A DNA stretch of 64,000 nucleotides from Rosa chinensis (taxonomy: Eukaryota > Streptophyta > Magnoliopsida > Rosales > Rosaceae), in NCBI RefSeq assembly GCF_002994745.2, contig NC_037088.1, positions 66,234,397 to 66,298,396 on the forward strand, given 5' to 3'. Positions within the stretch are counted from its first letter, which is position 1, and every line of letters starts with the position of its first letter. Positions 46,933 through 58,365 of the stretch are shown here, in pieces. The position numbers and the translations under genes are program-made. The notes under the pieces are model-generated. The model was not told the DNA's origin. It saw only the letters and a program-made list of their open reading frames with translations, and searched no databases.

Positions 46933-47802
46933 AATATCGCTACGAGTCCCCATAGTTTGTCAAACAGAAAAAGATGGCCACCCATTGAGAATTCACCGAC
47001 AAAATTATTTATATATATGAATACTCAAGAATGAAAAATTAAATATTGGCATGGAGTGCGTAAAGTCGTGAATGAGTCATGGATTTGACTAATTTTATGT
47101 GTAAGAGGGAACAGTAGTCATAGCAGTAAGAATATGATCGAGAGGAGAATCATGGTTTTACGTTTAACTTTGAATTTGTTGCAAATTAGTAATAAAATTA
47201 CATGTTGCTGTTAATTAAATCAAAACTCTGCATGTAATGATAAGATGAGAGAAAAATGAGAGAAACGACAGAGTACCAATAAAACGACACCACCCTCAAC
47301 CAACCCACTCAAACTAAAGTCAGGGTGATGCAATTTTGCATTCTTTGCTTCAATCACTACTCTCCTGAATTAAGTAACTACTACTAAGAGGGTTTAGCTG
47401 CTTATGGTAGTAATTCATCGAGCTTTCTCCATCTGGAAACACTCAAAACAGGGATTCAACTACCTTTTCTTCTTTTTGTGGTTTAAGGCTACGATTACGA
47501 TCAAACTTGCTGTCGACACAAACTCAGTAAAGGAATGACAAGGCTAGGCTAGCTTGTTCTTGCAGCTACAGAGATATTGTGCGATCGACTCGAAAGAGAT
47601 TTTTCACTCTATACTTAACCAAAAGATCATTCTCTTGAGAAAGGGATCTTTCTTGATTTAGAATAATATGGTTTAGGAAAGAAAGGGAATGCATATAAAA
47701 ATGGAAAGGAATATGAAAATCCACTACCGACTACTCAATTAGCTAGCTTGTATATACAAGAATCGAGCTAGCAAGCTTCTTCTTTTAATTACAATTACCT
47801 AA
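46933..47802. other. Intergenic sequence, nothing recognised
   Basis: No ORF of interest and no repeat recognised by eye. Confidence 0.5.
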
Positions 47803-48109
47803 ATAAAAAAAGGGTTGAATAATGTTTACTTCTTGAACTTTCAGGAAAAAAACAGTTCAGTCCCTCCCTTTTAATTTCACACGTTTACTCCTTCATCTCT
47901 CAATTTTGGACCAATAGGTGCATCCGTTAAGATTTGATGTTAAATCAAGGGTAAAAATGTCTTTTTCCTCTCTTCTCTCTCTCTCCATAAACAAATTCCC
48001 AATTTTTTTTTTTTCGGTCTGATCCCATCTCAGTGAATTCGATGGTGGCGGAGTTGTGCTCTTCATCGTCTTCCTCAGTCTCTTATGGCATAGAAGACTT
48101 GTAAGCTCT

Positions 48110-48242
48110 TCATCTACCGCAACGAAGAAGCCACCCTCTACACTTGCCACCCCATCTACTCCAACTGCTGCCACACCATCAACTCCGTCCTCGCTGCCCA
48201 GCTCCGCCAGTTCAAGTACTCCGACCTCTTCTCCCTCCACTG
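48110..48242 (+). pseudogene. Captured fragment of the EMB1796-like PPR gene
   Basis: Read on the plus strand this encodes [17 protein letters not shown], then [20 protein letters not shown] and a stop. The PPR gene at 1115-3043 encodes [19 protein letters not shown] and [20 protein letters not shown] in the segment at about 2585-2720. The nucleotide match is close, for example CGCCCAGCTCCGCCAGT versus TGCCCAGCTCCGCCAGT, with two small in-frame deletions. The fragment spans only one to two PPR motifs and cannot be functional as a PPR protein. Confidence 0.85.
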
Positions 48243-49037
48243 TTAATCTTGGGTTTCGAAGCTTAAGCATGGCGGGTGAATTTTGAAGGCAGTGTTGGTT
48301 GTCTTTTTTGAGCTATTAAATTGGTCTCGGTGAATTGACTAGTCGGAGAAAAGAGAGAGAGAGGAAGATGAACGTTGCTCTTTATTTTTTTTTTCTCTCT
48401 GTAGAACTTGTTATGAGCTTGAGGCAGTGAGGCTAATTTTGTTTGAGTGATGATAGGTTGCTTAGTAGTGAATTGCAGAAACAGAGGAGTATAGAATTGG
48501 ATGGGGAAATGAGTAGGAAGAGAATGAGGGGAGCGATGAAATCGAAATTGAAAATTGGGAGCTCCAGAATTTGAAATTGATGAAATCGATTTGACAGCAA
48601 CGGTGTTGGCTGAAATGGAGTCGAGGGGTCGGATCCTAGGCCGAACGAGGGAGGTCAGAGATGGAGATTGGAGAGATCTGTGGGGATGAGTTACTAGAGT
48701 TATATAGGGTTTTGGTAGAAAGAGAGAGAGAGGTAAGAAAGGGGGGTACATGAAGTGTTGGAGGTCGTGGCGGCGAGGGGAGTGTCGGAGGGGAACAGGC
48801 TTTACCAGACTGCCCCGCCGATGTCAGCGCTGACGACGCAGATTGTGTCATGAGCTTGGGAAAGTGCGGAGAGGAGCAAGAGAGATTAGGGTGAGGGTAG
48901 GAATTGACGAGGACGACATGTTGTTGAGATTGGACAAGTCTCAGACTTGAAGGGGAAGGGGAAGGTTGCGGAGGAGATGGAGGGAGGTATATGGAGTAGA
49001 GAGAGCTAAAAGAAGGAAGAAGAAAAAGAGATAAAAA

Positions 49038-49062
49038 AAAAAATATATATATATATATATAT
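49038..49062. repeat. AT microsatellite inside the Pack-MULE
   Basis: About 11 AT units flanked by poly(A). Confidence 0.8.
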
Positions 49063-49289
49063 AATAAAAAGAACTTTTAAAAAAAAGTAAGGGTATAATA
49101 GACTTTTTGACATAGAAGGATTGCCACGTTACCAATTTAACAGAGTTTTTGGATTGAAAGTTAACGGATGGACCTATTAGTCCAAAATTGAGAAATAGGG
49201 GAGTAAACGTGTGAAATTAAAAAGGAATTGATTGAACTGTTTTTTTCCTAAAAGTTCATGGAGTAAACAATATTTAACTCATAAAATAA

Positions 49290-49930
49290 TTTACTTTTTT
49301 ATATAAGTACTATATACCATAGGACTAAAAAGATCGAAACGACTGAAGTGATAATTTGATAAGAACTCATGTATTTTATCATGTTACATATATATGTTTC
49401 GAAATGACTATAAATATAAATATAAATTAACTATAAAAATGACAAATGTAGGATTATAGATTACTGTAAACTAATACAAACAACGATCTATGTTAGTCCA
49501 CAAAGCCCAGGGTAAAATCAGTGACAAAAGCAAATTTCTACCGACTACAGTATTAATTAAAGGAAAAAAAACATGAGGAGTTGACTGTTTAAATTAATAA
49601 TGCAAATGAGAATGGTCGATCTCGTACATAAGAATTGATTGATCGAAAAGCTAAATAGCTAACTAGCTAACAGAAAATTGATTGCAGAATTGATAAACAT
49701 GCATGTGCCTAGTTCCAAGATGGTGGGGAACATAAGGCCAGAGGCCCTCTTGCTAAACACATGATTGTTAAATTGTTTGCAGCAAATCTCCATAATACAC
49801 ATTTCCACACAATAAGATAATATTCTGCTTTTCTAAGCGACCATTATAATGATACACTGATACCCTTTTCCAGATTATGCAGAAATTCGCTACTGTAGAC
49901 GGCTAGATTCCATGTTATCTCCATACCCTA
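49290..49930. other. Intergenic sequence, nothing recognised
   Basis: AT-rich, without ORFs or clear repeats. Confidence 0.5.
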
Positions 49931-50278
49931 TTAGGCCTCGTTTGGTTCTCATAAAGGAAAGTGGTTCATTTGTCTTTCTCATGGAAAGAGAAATAAAATT
50001 TCCGAAGAACTTTCAATTCCGATGTTTGGTACTGTAAGGAAAGTTATCTGAAAAGTTGTTAAAAAGTATGTAATTAATATAATGAAATAATGTGTTGTGA
50101 ATATTAAATGGAAGGAAAGAATGGAGAAAGTGATTCATTTGGAGTATGGAATGAACCATCCCCCCCCTATTTTCCTTTGCTTCAGGAAAGTATTTCCTTT
50201 CCTTTTGCATCCCAAACACAGGAAATGAACAACTTTCCTTTCCTGATGCTTATTTTATGTGAACCAAACGAGGCCTAA
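49931..50278. mobile_element. MITE with TTAGGCCTCGTTTGGTTC ends
   Basis: The left end TTAGGCCTCGTTTGGTTC at 49931 is matched by the exact reverse complement GAACCAAACGAGGCCTAA ending at 50278. The subterminal AGGAAAG and CTTTCCT phrases also invert. 348 bases without coding capacity. TTA/TAA at the junctions suggests a Harbinger/Tourist or TA-targeting element. Confidence 0.85.
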
Positions 50279-53200
50279 AACCTAAATCGAAACCTTAAGT
50301 ACTTCAAACCAGCTATACTCAATCAATTGTATTAGTCCAATCTTAAGTTCTTTCTTTTCAACGCGGTTTAAGTACTATGTCCTTCTTTTTTGTTCTTATT
50401 TAATGAAAAATAATTTGCGCTTTAATTTTAGCATCACAAAAACAAAAAGCCTTTCAATAGAAGTGTTTGATTATACATATATACACTACGAATCAACGAT
50501 GTTAGAATGAGAAGTATTCAAACCAGCAGAGAGGTTAAAGGGAGACATCAAGCTGAAGATTCATGATCGATGCATTTGTGGCGAGACATGGGTGCATGGC
50601 CTTGGTTTTTGGAGTTGTCCACATGCTTCTCTAACGAAAACAACGCAACATTACCAGTTGTATATCTATCAGTTAGATGCACGAATATCGCAATCAAATA
50701 ATGAGTATGCATGTTCTGGAAAATCTACGCGAAGAAAACACAAACAACTCGAGTATTCAATAAATTTCAGGGGGGGGGTTCCAATCATATTGTGCTCGCT
50801 AATGATTGACTTGATTATAATGATTTTTTGATCTGCTAGCTGCGCGCAAATACTCACACATATATATCATTTACCATAACTAAGAGCATCTTTAGTAGAT
50901 TTTATATTTTAGCTCCTAGCTATTTTGGAGAGGATGTTTAACATTTTATTTATTTTGACAGCTGCATCAGACTCCTAAGTGGCTCGTGACTCGTGGCTCT
51001 CCATTATAACTTTTAGCTATCTCGTTCCTAAATATAGAGAGCGAGATGAGACTCTCTATAATTTAAACAATTCATTTTAAGTTATTTTATGTAATTTATA
51101 AATACATTTAAACTATTTAATCTTATTTAAAAAATTATATAAATTCAAAACTAGTTAAAATAGAGAGCACTCAAAAAGATGTATTTATAAAGTGATTAGT
51201 CAAAATGACGTTTTAGCTATTTTGGCTGAAATTTAACTCTAAAATGATTTGCATTCCTAAATATACTCTAACTCACCAGAGTCAATTTTAATTAGAGTCT
51301 ATATAACAATCTGAACCAACCAAACCGTAAAAGTTATATATATAACGACTCATATATGAAATGGATGCTAGCTAGCTCAGAGGTCACTACAGTAGTACAG
51401 TACTGTAATACAGTACTCGATCACCACCAGTTGTAGTCACCATCGATCAGTACTAGTATATATCATCGATCAAATGAAAAGATAGAGGTCATTATCATAT
51501 TCAATAACCTGGATCGGTATTGTTTTCTTTATAAAAGCAATGTTAATTGGTAAAATGACATCCATGACGTTAATTTGCTAGTTTGCTTGTTTTAATGAAA
51601 GAATAACGATCTTTTTCAGCTTTTGTTCCCCATCAAATTATTTATCCGAAGGCCAAATGAGTCTAAAATATTGGTCCAGCTTTTTTTATGTTTTTCCGTT
51701 CAAGACCTCATACTCAAATACGGACCTAGACAGACTCCTTTTCATGAAAAATCACTTTCCCATAAACTGCAAACCAATTAACATCACCATATATTCACGG
51801 TTTCAAACTATAATCACAGTTCCACATATACTTTAATCAATTAGTTAGATCCGTGACACGTATAAACTCTCCCATAAGAGAAAAGTGACGAAAATCACTT
51901 CCACCCAACATTTGCTTTCCCCATGTATCTAATCAAAGATCATGGGTAATCTCTCCATATATCTAAAAGTTTATCATCTAGCTCTCCAACCAAAACAAAA
52001 TACCATAAAATGAAGATTCTCGGCGAGTTTAATCCAACATGCATCCAGACATATTAACCGTACTTCTTTAGATAGATTCATTGTCATGTTGGAGTTTCTC
52101 TTAATTATAAATCACTGATTTTAGTAATAAAGAACGTCAAATAATTAATCAGAGACTTACTTTAATGGGAATCAGTCTATCAATACTAAAGAACAGTATA
52201 TTGATAGATAAATGTATCATAAAAGTATTAATGAAATCAAGCTAGCTAGAAACCCTAATTATATTAGCATGGATTTTGGTGAGACGTAGCATCAAACTAC
52301 TTGACGTTTTGTGAAACAAATGCAGTCGTGTCACTTAGTTTGACAAACTGTCCACTATTACACTAAGTTGATGATTGATCGACAATGATCCGATATGTAC
52401 ATACGGGTACAAAACAAACACATATGTATGAATTAACTATGTTACGATTGTCACTCTCTAAATCATCGTCGTTTGGCTAAACCATTACCAATGAGATAGA
52501 AAAAGGAGATATACAGATTGATGGGAAGAGTCCATGTTCATATATAGTACGTAATAGTGGTAGGTTCATGCACTTAATTTGGAGTTTGGACCACATCGAA
52601 AGTGTGACATCCAAGCTATAGCTAATTAGCTATACAAACCCTACAAACTAACCACTTGATAATGCATTAATGTGTAATTTCTTCCTTTAGTTTTATTTGT
52701 AAATCAGCTATTGTACAGTACTAATATCTTAAAATTATGTTAAAAAATAAAATTAAAATAAAAGGTACATCAGAAACATGAAGTGGCCACCCAATTTGTG
52801 CCCTACAATACCTACATTCATGACCTTTCTAATTCAAGATGTTATGACATGTTTATAGAGTTAGGGTGACGCTACTAAAGTGAATAAGTGAAAACAATCG
52901 CACTCATTTGTAATTCTATTATGGTGTTACCCACTTCCGCTCTTGCTTTCGGGTTTTCTTGGTGACTTGGTTGGTGGTAAACATATGTATGGGCCTTATT
53001 TCATAGCCCTTTTCAATGTGACCTGGCCCATTTTATGAGCCTTCGAGCCCATTTTGCATGATGCTCATTCGCTGTCCCTTTCTTCATGTCTCGCTAGAAA
53101 TGTATGTCCTTTACATCCTTGCATCAACATGAAAGCCCAACAAAAGAAATTGACAAGAAGACTTGGAAAGAGAGAGCAAGAAATCTTACCAAGTGCTGTA

Positions 53201-53634
53201 CCTACTTGACGATGCCATGTATTCTACTCACGATCTGTTCTTGAACGAAGGAAAAGAAGGAGATCGAAGAATAATTAAGAGTGGCATGGCATTTGATCAT
53301 CTCAAGAATTAATCATTCAAGCAAGAACTGGGTGTTCTTATATAGAGCTAGATTTCGTAGAAAACGCACAACCTCAATATTGGAAGATGCACATATTTGT
53401 GTCTAAGCCAACTTTTGACTGCTATTATTGCACTCGCCAGCGATTGAGCACCACCATCTAGAGTACTTTTACAGATACCTACTAAAGTTGATCCAATTCA
53501 AAGAACTAGCTAGGTAGATCTAACCAAAGTCGATCGTACTCGATCTTTCGTTAGAATTTACAACCAAGGCAGAAGGCATGGTGGAGCAAGATAAAATAAT
53601 TTAAGCAAAAAAAAAAAAAAAAAGAGCCCGCAAA
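50279..53634. other. Long intergenic region
   Basis: No gene recognised in more than 3 kb. At 50884 TAAGAGCATCTTTAGTAG resembles the left end of the GAGCATCTCCAAC MITE family, and AT-rich text to about 51275 could be its diverged body, but no right end was found. A G9 tract lies at 50770-50778. Confidence 0.5.
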
Positions 53635-53639
53635 ATGAA

Positions 53640-53712
53640 TGGAGGTGCGGGGAATCGAACCCCGTGCCTCTCGCATGCGAAGCGAGCGCTCTACCATATG
53701 AGCTACACCCCC
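53640..53712 (-). tRNA. tRNA-Ala (anticodon CGC)
   Basis: On the minus strand the 73-base sequence folds as a cloverleaf. The acceptor GGGGGTG pairs with CACCTCC with one G-U, and the discriminator is A. The D-arm carries the A box TAGCTCATATGGTAGAGC. The anticodon stem CTCGC/GCGAG encloses TTCGCAT, giving CGC. The T-arm contains the B box GGTTCGATTCC. No intron. A T-rich pol III terminator follows (A18 at about 53607-53624 on the plus strand). Confidence 0.95.
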
Positions 53713-53724
53713 AATCAATGGTAC

Positions 53725-54080
53725 CGTACTGACTCAACTTTAATTAATAAATTATCTACAGTTTTATTGCAACTTAGGGTCTTCTTTCTTGGGCTTAGTT
53801 TCATAACCCATCACTATCACGATTCACGTCTGAAAGTCGATGTCTTGGTCACTTGTTAGTTGTTAGAAAGGGTGTCTGGTTCTATCAGGCTCTTTAAGAG
53901 AAGAAGTTTCCCAATAAGGAAACCAATCTAGTCCCACTACTAATATAACACCTTCCAACTCCGGACTATAGAACTTTTAGTTGAATCACCACCTTCACCT
54001 AGTTCAAACCTAACAGTCTCTGATCGCTCTAAATTTCCCAACCATATCCCCACATATGAAACCATCACCTGACCAAAGCC
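53725..54080. other. Intergenic sequence upstream of the WSD pseudogene
   Basis: No gene recognised. TGTATATAAAGA at about 54083 may be a surviving TATA box of the pseudogene. Confidence 0.4.
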
Positions 54081-54108
54081 ATGTATATAAAGACAAGAAA
54101 AGACCCAG

Positions 54109-55910
54109 ATGGAGAACACAAGCAGCTTGCTACTGAGCTTTGAGGCAGAGATGGAAGATCGTCTAAGCCCGGCAGCGCGTCTGTTTCACTCACCGAAGTT
54201 CAGCTGCTATATTGTCATAAGAATGGGGTGCAGCATCAGGATCAATCCTGAAGTAATCAGCGCCGGCTTGAAGGAAATCTTGTATAAGCATCCTCGCTTC
54301 TCTAGCAAAAATGGTAAACATATTTCTATTTGTGTTTCTTTTGTGATCAAATGCACCTTTTGTTCATTGTTCTATACATGTTCTTAGTTTGTCCCCTTGA
54401 CATTAACATTTCAAGAAGTACAATATATAATTTGGGAAATATCGCTGTTTAGCTTTATGGAATCTTGTTTATAGAATAATAGGTGAACGTGGATAGCATA
54501 TATGTTAGGTAAAAAAATGAGATGGAACCGGGTTTCTATTAGGCAATGCCATTCAGAATCATTGAAGGAGGCGGTGATTTGTCAATATAAACCATTCTAG
54601 CTCTATTGAATATGTATATGAAGCTTTGGATTTCCATTATTTTAGTAGAATCTTAGGTAGAACCTAATATTTTCCCAACAAGGAAAGCAAGGTGGTACTA
54701 CTGCTACTAGGAGCCTTTTTATTTCCAAACTTTATCAGAACCCCACATTTTAAACATCGCATGGTTGAAGCCATGGATGTAAAGAGAAGAAAAGATGGAA
54801 AATACAAGAGACCTACATGTAATCAAAAACAAAAAATTGGACAATGTCATGATGAATACTTATTCTCTAATAAAGATCCAAAGCCTAATTCTAAGCTCGG
54901 CAGCAGTTTGTTTCGTTCACCGAAATTCAGCTGTTACATTGTTTTAACAATAGGCAGCAAGACAAGAATCAATCTGGAAGTTGTTAAAGCCGGCTTGAAG
55001 CAAAACTTTCCTGATCATCCTTGCTTCTCTAGCATAATGGTCTACAATAGTTGCTTTTCTCTTGCTTGGTTAAATGCGTTTCTTTTTCTTTTTCCTGGAT
55101 TTGCTTTCAGTACATGGATCTTAGTTTATGCCATTTCAATGATTTGACTTGATTAGACATCTGTAGGTATAATCTGTAGACTGTAGGTTTTAAGGTACAG
55201 AAGATCACTTTTTCAGATTCCAATCTGAACTCTGAAGTACAATCTATAATTTGGGGGACTTTTCTTATAATATTTTTTTTTAATCGGTGAAGGATAAAAA
55301 ATTATGTGGTAAAAAGATATGGATATAAGTTTCAATAAATATGGAGGACCATGTTATTGTTCCAAACATGAATTCAGATATGGAGGATGCAGACCAGTTT
55401 GTTAGAGACTACATTTCGCGCCTTACTACAACCCCTCTTGACCTTTCCAAGCTACTGTGGGAATCCTCAATGTCAACAAAACCTCTGATGCAGAAGCTGT
55501 TGCAGTGATTCGGATTCACTACTTGATGGCGGCTGGCGCGTCCCTCATGTCACATCTACTAGCTTGTACCACAAAAACATTTTATTTTTTTGATACGCAG
55601 TACCACAAAAACATTGGACCCGGATGCATTGCCTAGTGTTCCAACCAAGAGGAAACATGAGGGTAGTTCTTCAAGTGATTCGAGCGTATTCTGGTGGTTG
55701 TTGATGGCTATTTGGTTAGCAGTAACATTGATAGGGAACACTCTTGTTGATCTTGTGCTATTTTTTGCCACAATTCTGGTTTTGAAAGACACCAAGACGC
55801 CTATTAAAGGTCCACCTGGGGTTGAGCTTACTGCCAAGCGGTTCTTCCATCGAACGGTTAGTTTGGATCACATCAAGCAAGTGAAGTCACACATACATAT
55901 TTCCTTATAG
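54109..55910 (+). pseudogene. WSD-type wax ester synthase/diacylglycerol acyltransferase pseudogene
   Basis: Exon 1 (54109-54313) encodes LSPAARLFHSPKFSCYI and INPEVISAGLKEILYKHPRF, the start of plant WSD1-like acyltransferases. A second, more decayed copy of the same exon lies at 54890-55035 (SSLFRSPKFSCYIV, INLEVVKAGLKQNFPDHPCF). From 55341 the next exon reads MEDHVIVPNM, DADQFVRDYISRLTTTPLDL and SKLLWE, then shifts frame. The active-site segment reads RIHYLMAAGASLM where the family has HHxxxDG, so the second His and the Asp are gone. A 34-base insertion follows at 55567. The rest includes SVFWWLLMAIWLAVTLIGNTL, KDTKTPIKGPPGVE and RTVSLDHIKQVK. Intact family members make wax esters at the ER for cuticle. 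This copy is non-functional by several independent lesions. Confidence 0.85.
55566..55615. repeat. 34-bp insertion with 16-bp target duplication in the WSD pseudogene
   Basis: GTACCACAAAAACATT occurs at 55566-55581 and 55600-55615. Between them is TTATTTTTTTGATACGCA. The uninterrupted family reading ACTTKTLDPDALP is restored if one copy and the insert are removed, which shows the insertion is secondary. Confidence 0.85.
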
Positions 55911-56625
55911 TTTTAGTATTCAATTGATCTACCAAACTAGGTTCAAATTCATAATGATGGATAAATATGCAAGTACATGTCAAGACCTTTTTTGGGTGAA
56001 AATGAATAACCTGCCACTGTTTGGCTGACTCTCTACTCTCTATGCTCATAAAAGATATTAACAAAGACGTTAGGGGTTGATCTAAGCATGGTTTCTACTT
56101 CAGAAGTAACTGAAACCATAACAATTGGTCCTGCCATTATAAAGTACGTAGTTGAGGAGAGATCCATCTACTTATGGGGATTGTTTCAAACATCTGACAA
56201 GAATCATATTTAGTTGCTGTTTAAATTTTACCAAACCATGAACGATGTTGTATTTGGAGTGACAGATGCGGGTCTATCGCAATATTTGAACTGCAGATAT
56301 GGTAAGATCTCTTGGTCTAATTCAGCAGATTATATCAGTGTTCTATAACTATTAGCTGAGTCACCAGTACCATATTTTCTCTTTCTTTTCACTTGGAAAA
56401 CAACTTGGAAAGTTCCAACTCCTATAGTACCTTTTTGTATGATCTAATATTCAAATCGGCGAGCATGACTTCTACAACCATAACACAGATTTATCATCTT
56501 ATCACTTAAGTTAAACTGTAGCTTCTCCTGATCCTGTTTCCACTTGCTCTTAAAATTCATTGATACTTGAGGAAAAACTTACCAATACTTCAAAATACTC
56601 ATTAGTATCTAGTAACACATTTTTG
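55911..56625. other. Intergenic sequence, nothing recognised
   Basis: No further WSD exons were recognised downstream of the pseudogene. Confidence 0.4.
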
Positions 56626-56863
56626 TGTTTAGCAGCAGGTGAAACTGAGAATGATGAGGAAGTAAAGAAGTGAAAGCTGGGCTATGAATCAGAGACGAAG
56701 GAATAAGAAGATGAGAAAAAGGGACTAAGGGAGAGAGAGAAATCGAGAAAAATGAGAGGATTGCATTGTTACTGAGCTGGTTACAAATTACAGTTTTACA
56801 TGGGCTTATACATCAGCTTTTCTACTACCAAAATTACCAAAATACTCTAATATGCTCCTAACA
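56626..56863 (-). mobile_element. Copia-type 3' LTR with polypurine tract
   Basis: On the minus strand the polypurine tract TTGAGGGGGGA (56864-56874) immediately precedes an LTR that starts TGTTAGGAGCATATTAGAG and ends GCTGCTAAACA at 56626. The LTR is 238 bases and pyrimidine-rich near its end. TTGAGGGGGGATGTTAG is the classic junction of plant Copia elements. The other LTR and pol genes were not seen, so the element is truncated. Confidence 0.75.
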
Positions 56864-56874
56864 TCCCCCCTCAA

Positions 56875-58050
56875 CCACAGGCTTTGGGTACAAGCATATG
56901 GTTGGAGCAAATGTGAAAAGTAAAACCCCCATAACCAAATGATGGAACCGGTGCCTCTTCTTCAGAACAAGGACGGGTAATTAACTCCCAAATCAAGGGT
57001 AGTAAATACTCAGAACATAGCATGCCTCTTTTGACCAGAAAATACTATTCTTGGAGTGACATCAGCCTCAGAGCAACTACTTGCTTGAAAGAAATCTTGA
57101 AGACTCAGCAACCAATTAGAAAATCAACTTCACCCTAATCAATAGAGAAATTACAGAGCCAAGATCATATCCCTTTCATGAGATGACAAAAGAAAGATTA
57201 TGAGCTACTTGTACTCATAAGCTTCTATCAAAGTAGAGTGTAGCTCCCACCCATGCCAGGGTGCAATATCGGCCTTGATCTTGTAAACAATAACCCCTTG
57301 AATCAGTTCCGTTTCTGATTAGTACACATCTATCATGTATAATAAAGGATGCAATCCTTGTAAGTTGTAAACATCCCTTGCACAATGCCGTCAATGCGTA
57401 GATGAAAGTTCGTTAATTCAATGAGTCATCCTTCAATCCTGATAATGCAACGAATTTCTCAGATATCTGAGATGCCAAGATCTTTTCACCAAGGACAGCA
57501 GCAGTTCATTGCACAGAGGAAAACAAGGCCAGCGACTGACTCTGACATTCCAAGAATTATCTTCTTCCTTGACATTGTCCACAAGGCCTTCCCTCAAGCC
57601 ATGGCCAACAAAACTTCTGCCAGTAACAATTTCATTTTCACCACCAGTGTTTCCAGTAGCTCCATTGTTTCTCAGTGGATAAAATCTTGTCATCTGCTCT
57701 ACCTCCATAACTCCGCAAACCATATCCAACACCAAAATCATATCCAGAACCATCCCTTCCAATCTGTCGCCCTTTATCTTTATTTATTTATTTATTATTA
57801 TCTCTTACGCTATTTGATCATTAAGAATCTCATCTTTCATCTGTGATTCAAAATTTCAAAATCAGGTCACTGTTCAACAATGAAAATTGTGAGTGTTGTA
57901 TGAGACTTGTCAAGTTGTCGGCTTGGTTATTGGGTAAACTCAGCCAGCTCTATCAAGAACAAAGAGGTTGAAATCTATTTTTTGACTAGAAACAAAGAAG
58001 CTAGAGTACTTTTGGGTGTAGTGCATGCCTAATTTCCTTTATATGATTTG
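56875..58050. other. Probable retroelement remains and intergenic sequence
   Basis: The first 200 bases may be internal Copia sequence. Overlapping open frames at 57421-57846 (plus) and 57433-57762 (minus) exist on both strands and match no family I know, so I do not call a gene. Confidence 0.35.
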
Positions 58051-58091
58051 GTAAATGTACTGGAAAAGGCAGAAATCTGTAGCTGGACGAC

Positions 58092-58365
58092 TCTAAATCT
58101 TCTTCTTCAACTTCATTCAATTCTTCTTCTTCTTCAAACCTATACAACTAATTCATATACTTCTTCAAAATTCAACCAATTCATCATCTTCAAAAATTCA
58201 ATTCTTCTACTCGTTCAAAATCCAATAGTTCTTCTTCAAAAAAATGATATACTTCTTCTTTCAACATTCAATCAATTCTTCTTCTTCAAATGTTTGCATC
58301 TAATTCTTCTTGAAAATAGCAAAATTCTTCTTCTTCAAAATTCAACTAATTCAACTATACTTTCA
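58092..58365. repeat. Imperfect TTCTTCTTCAAAATTCAA-type repeat array
   Basis: About fifteen variable units made of TTCTTC followed by AAA-TTCAA occupy the segment. Units vary from about 15 to 27 bases. The repeat creates a plus-strand open frame that I regard as spurious. Confidence 0.8.

Larger units (their letters stand above)
47803..49289. mobile_element. Pack-MULE (Mutator-like element carrying a gene fragment)
   Basis: The TIRs are about 120 bases: 47812 reads GGGTTGAATAATGTTTACTT and the other end (49280, reversed) GAGTTAAATATTGTTTACTC. Similarity continues through AAACAGTTCA, TTTCACACGTTTACTCC, TCTCAATTTTGGAC and CCATCCGTTAA. A 9-base flank duplication with one mismatch is at 47803-47811 and 49281-49289 (ATAAAAAAA/ATAAAATAA). 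There is no transposase. The interior holds GC-richer gene-derived sequence, including the PPR fragment at 48110-48242 and a second GC-rich stretch at 48650-48850 of unknown source. Confidence 0.8.

Noticed and set aside
48056..48286. Ser/Thr/Pro-rich frame in the Pack-MULE
   Set aside because: It is an out-of-frame reading of the captured PPR fragment; the PPR-like reading is in another frame.
50884..51280. Possible second GAGCATC-type MITE
   Set aside because: Only the left end resembles the family; no matching right terminus or TTA duplication was found.
57421..57846. Overlapping frames on both strands
   Set aside because: No recognisable domain on either strand, next to a Copia LTR; probably retroelement debris.
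58092..58365. Possible CRISPR-like or satellite array
   Set aside because: Units are irregular TTC/AAA microsatellite-like text with no spacers of constant length; CRISPR is not expected in plant DNA.
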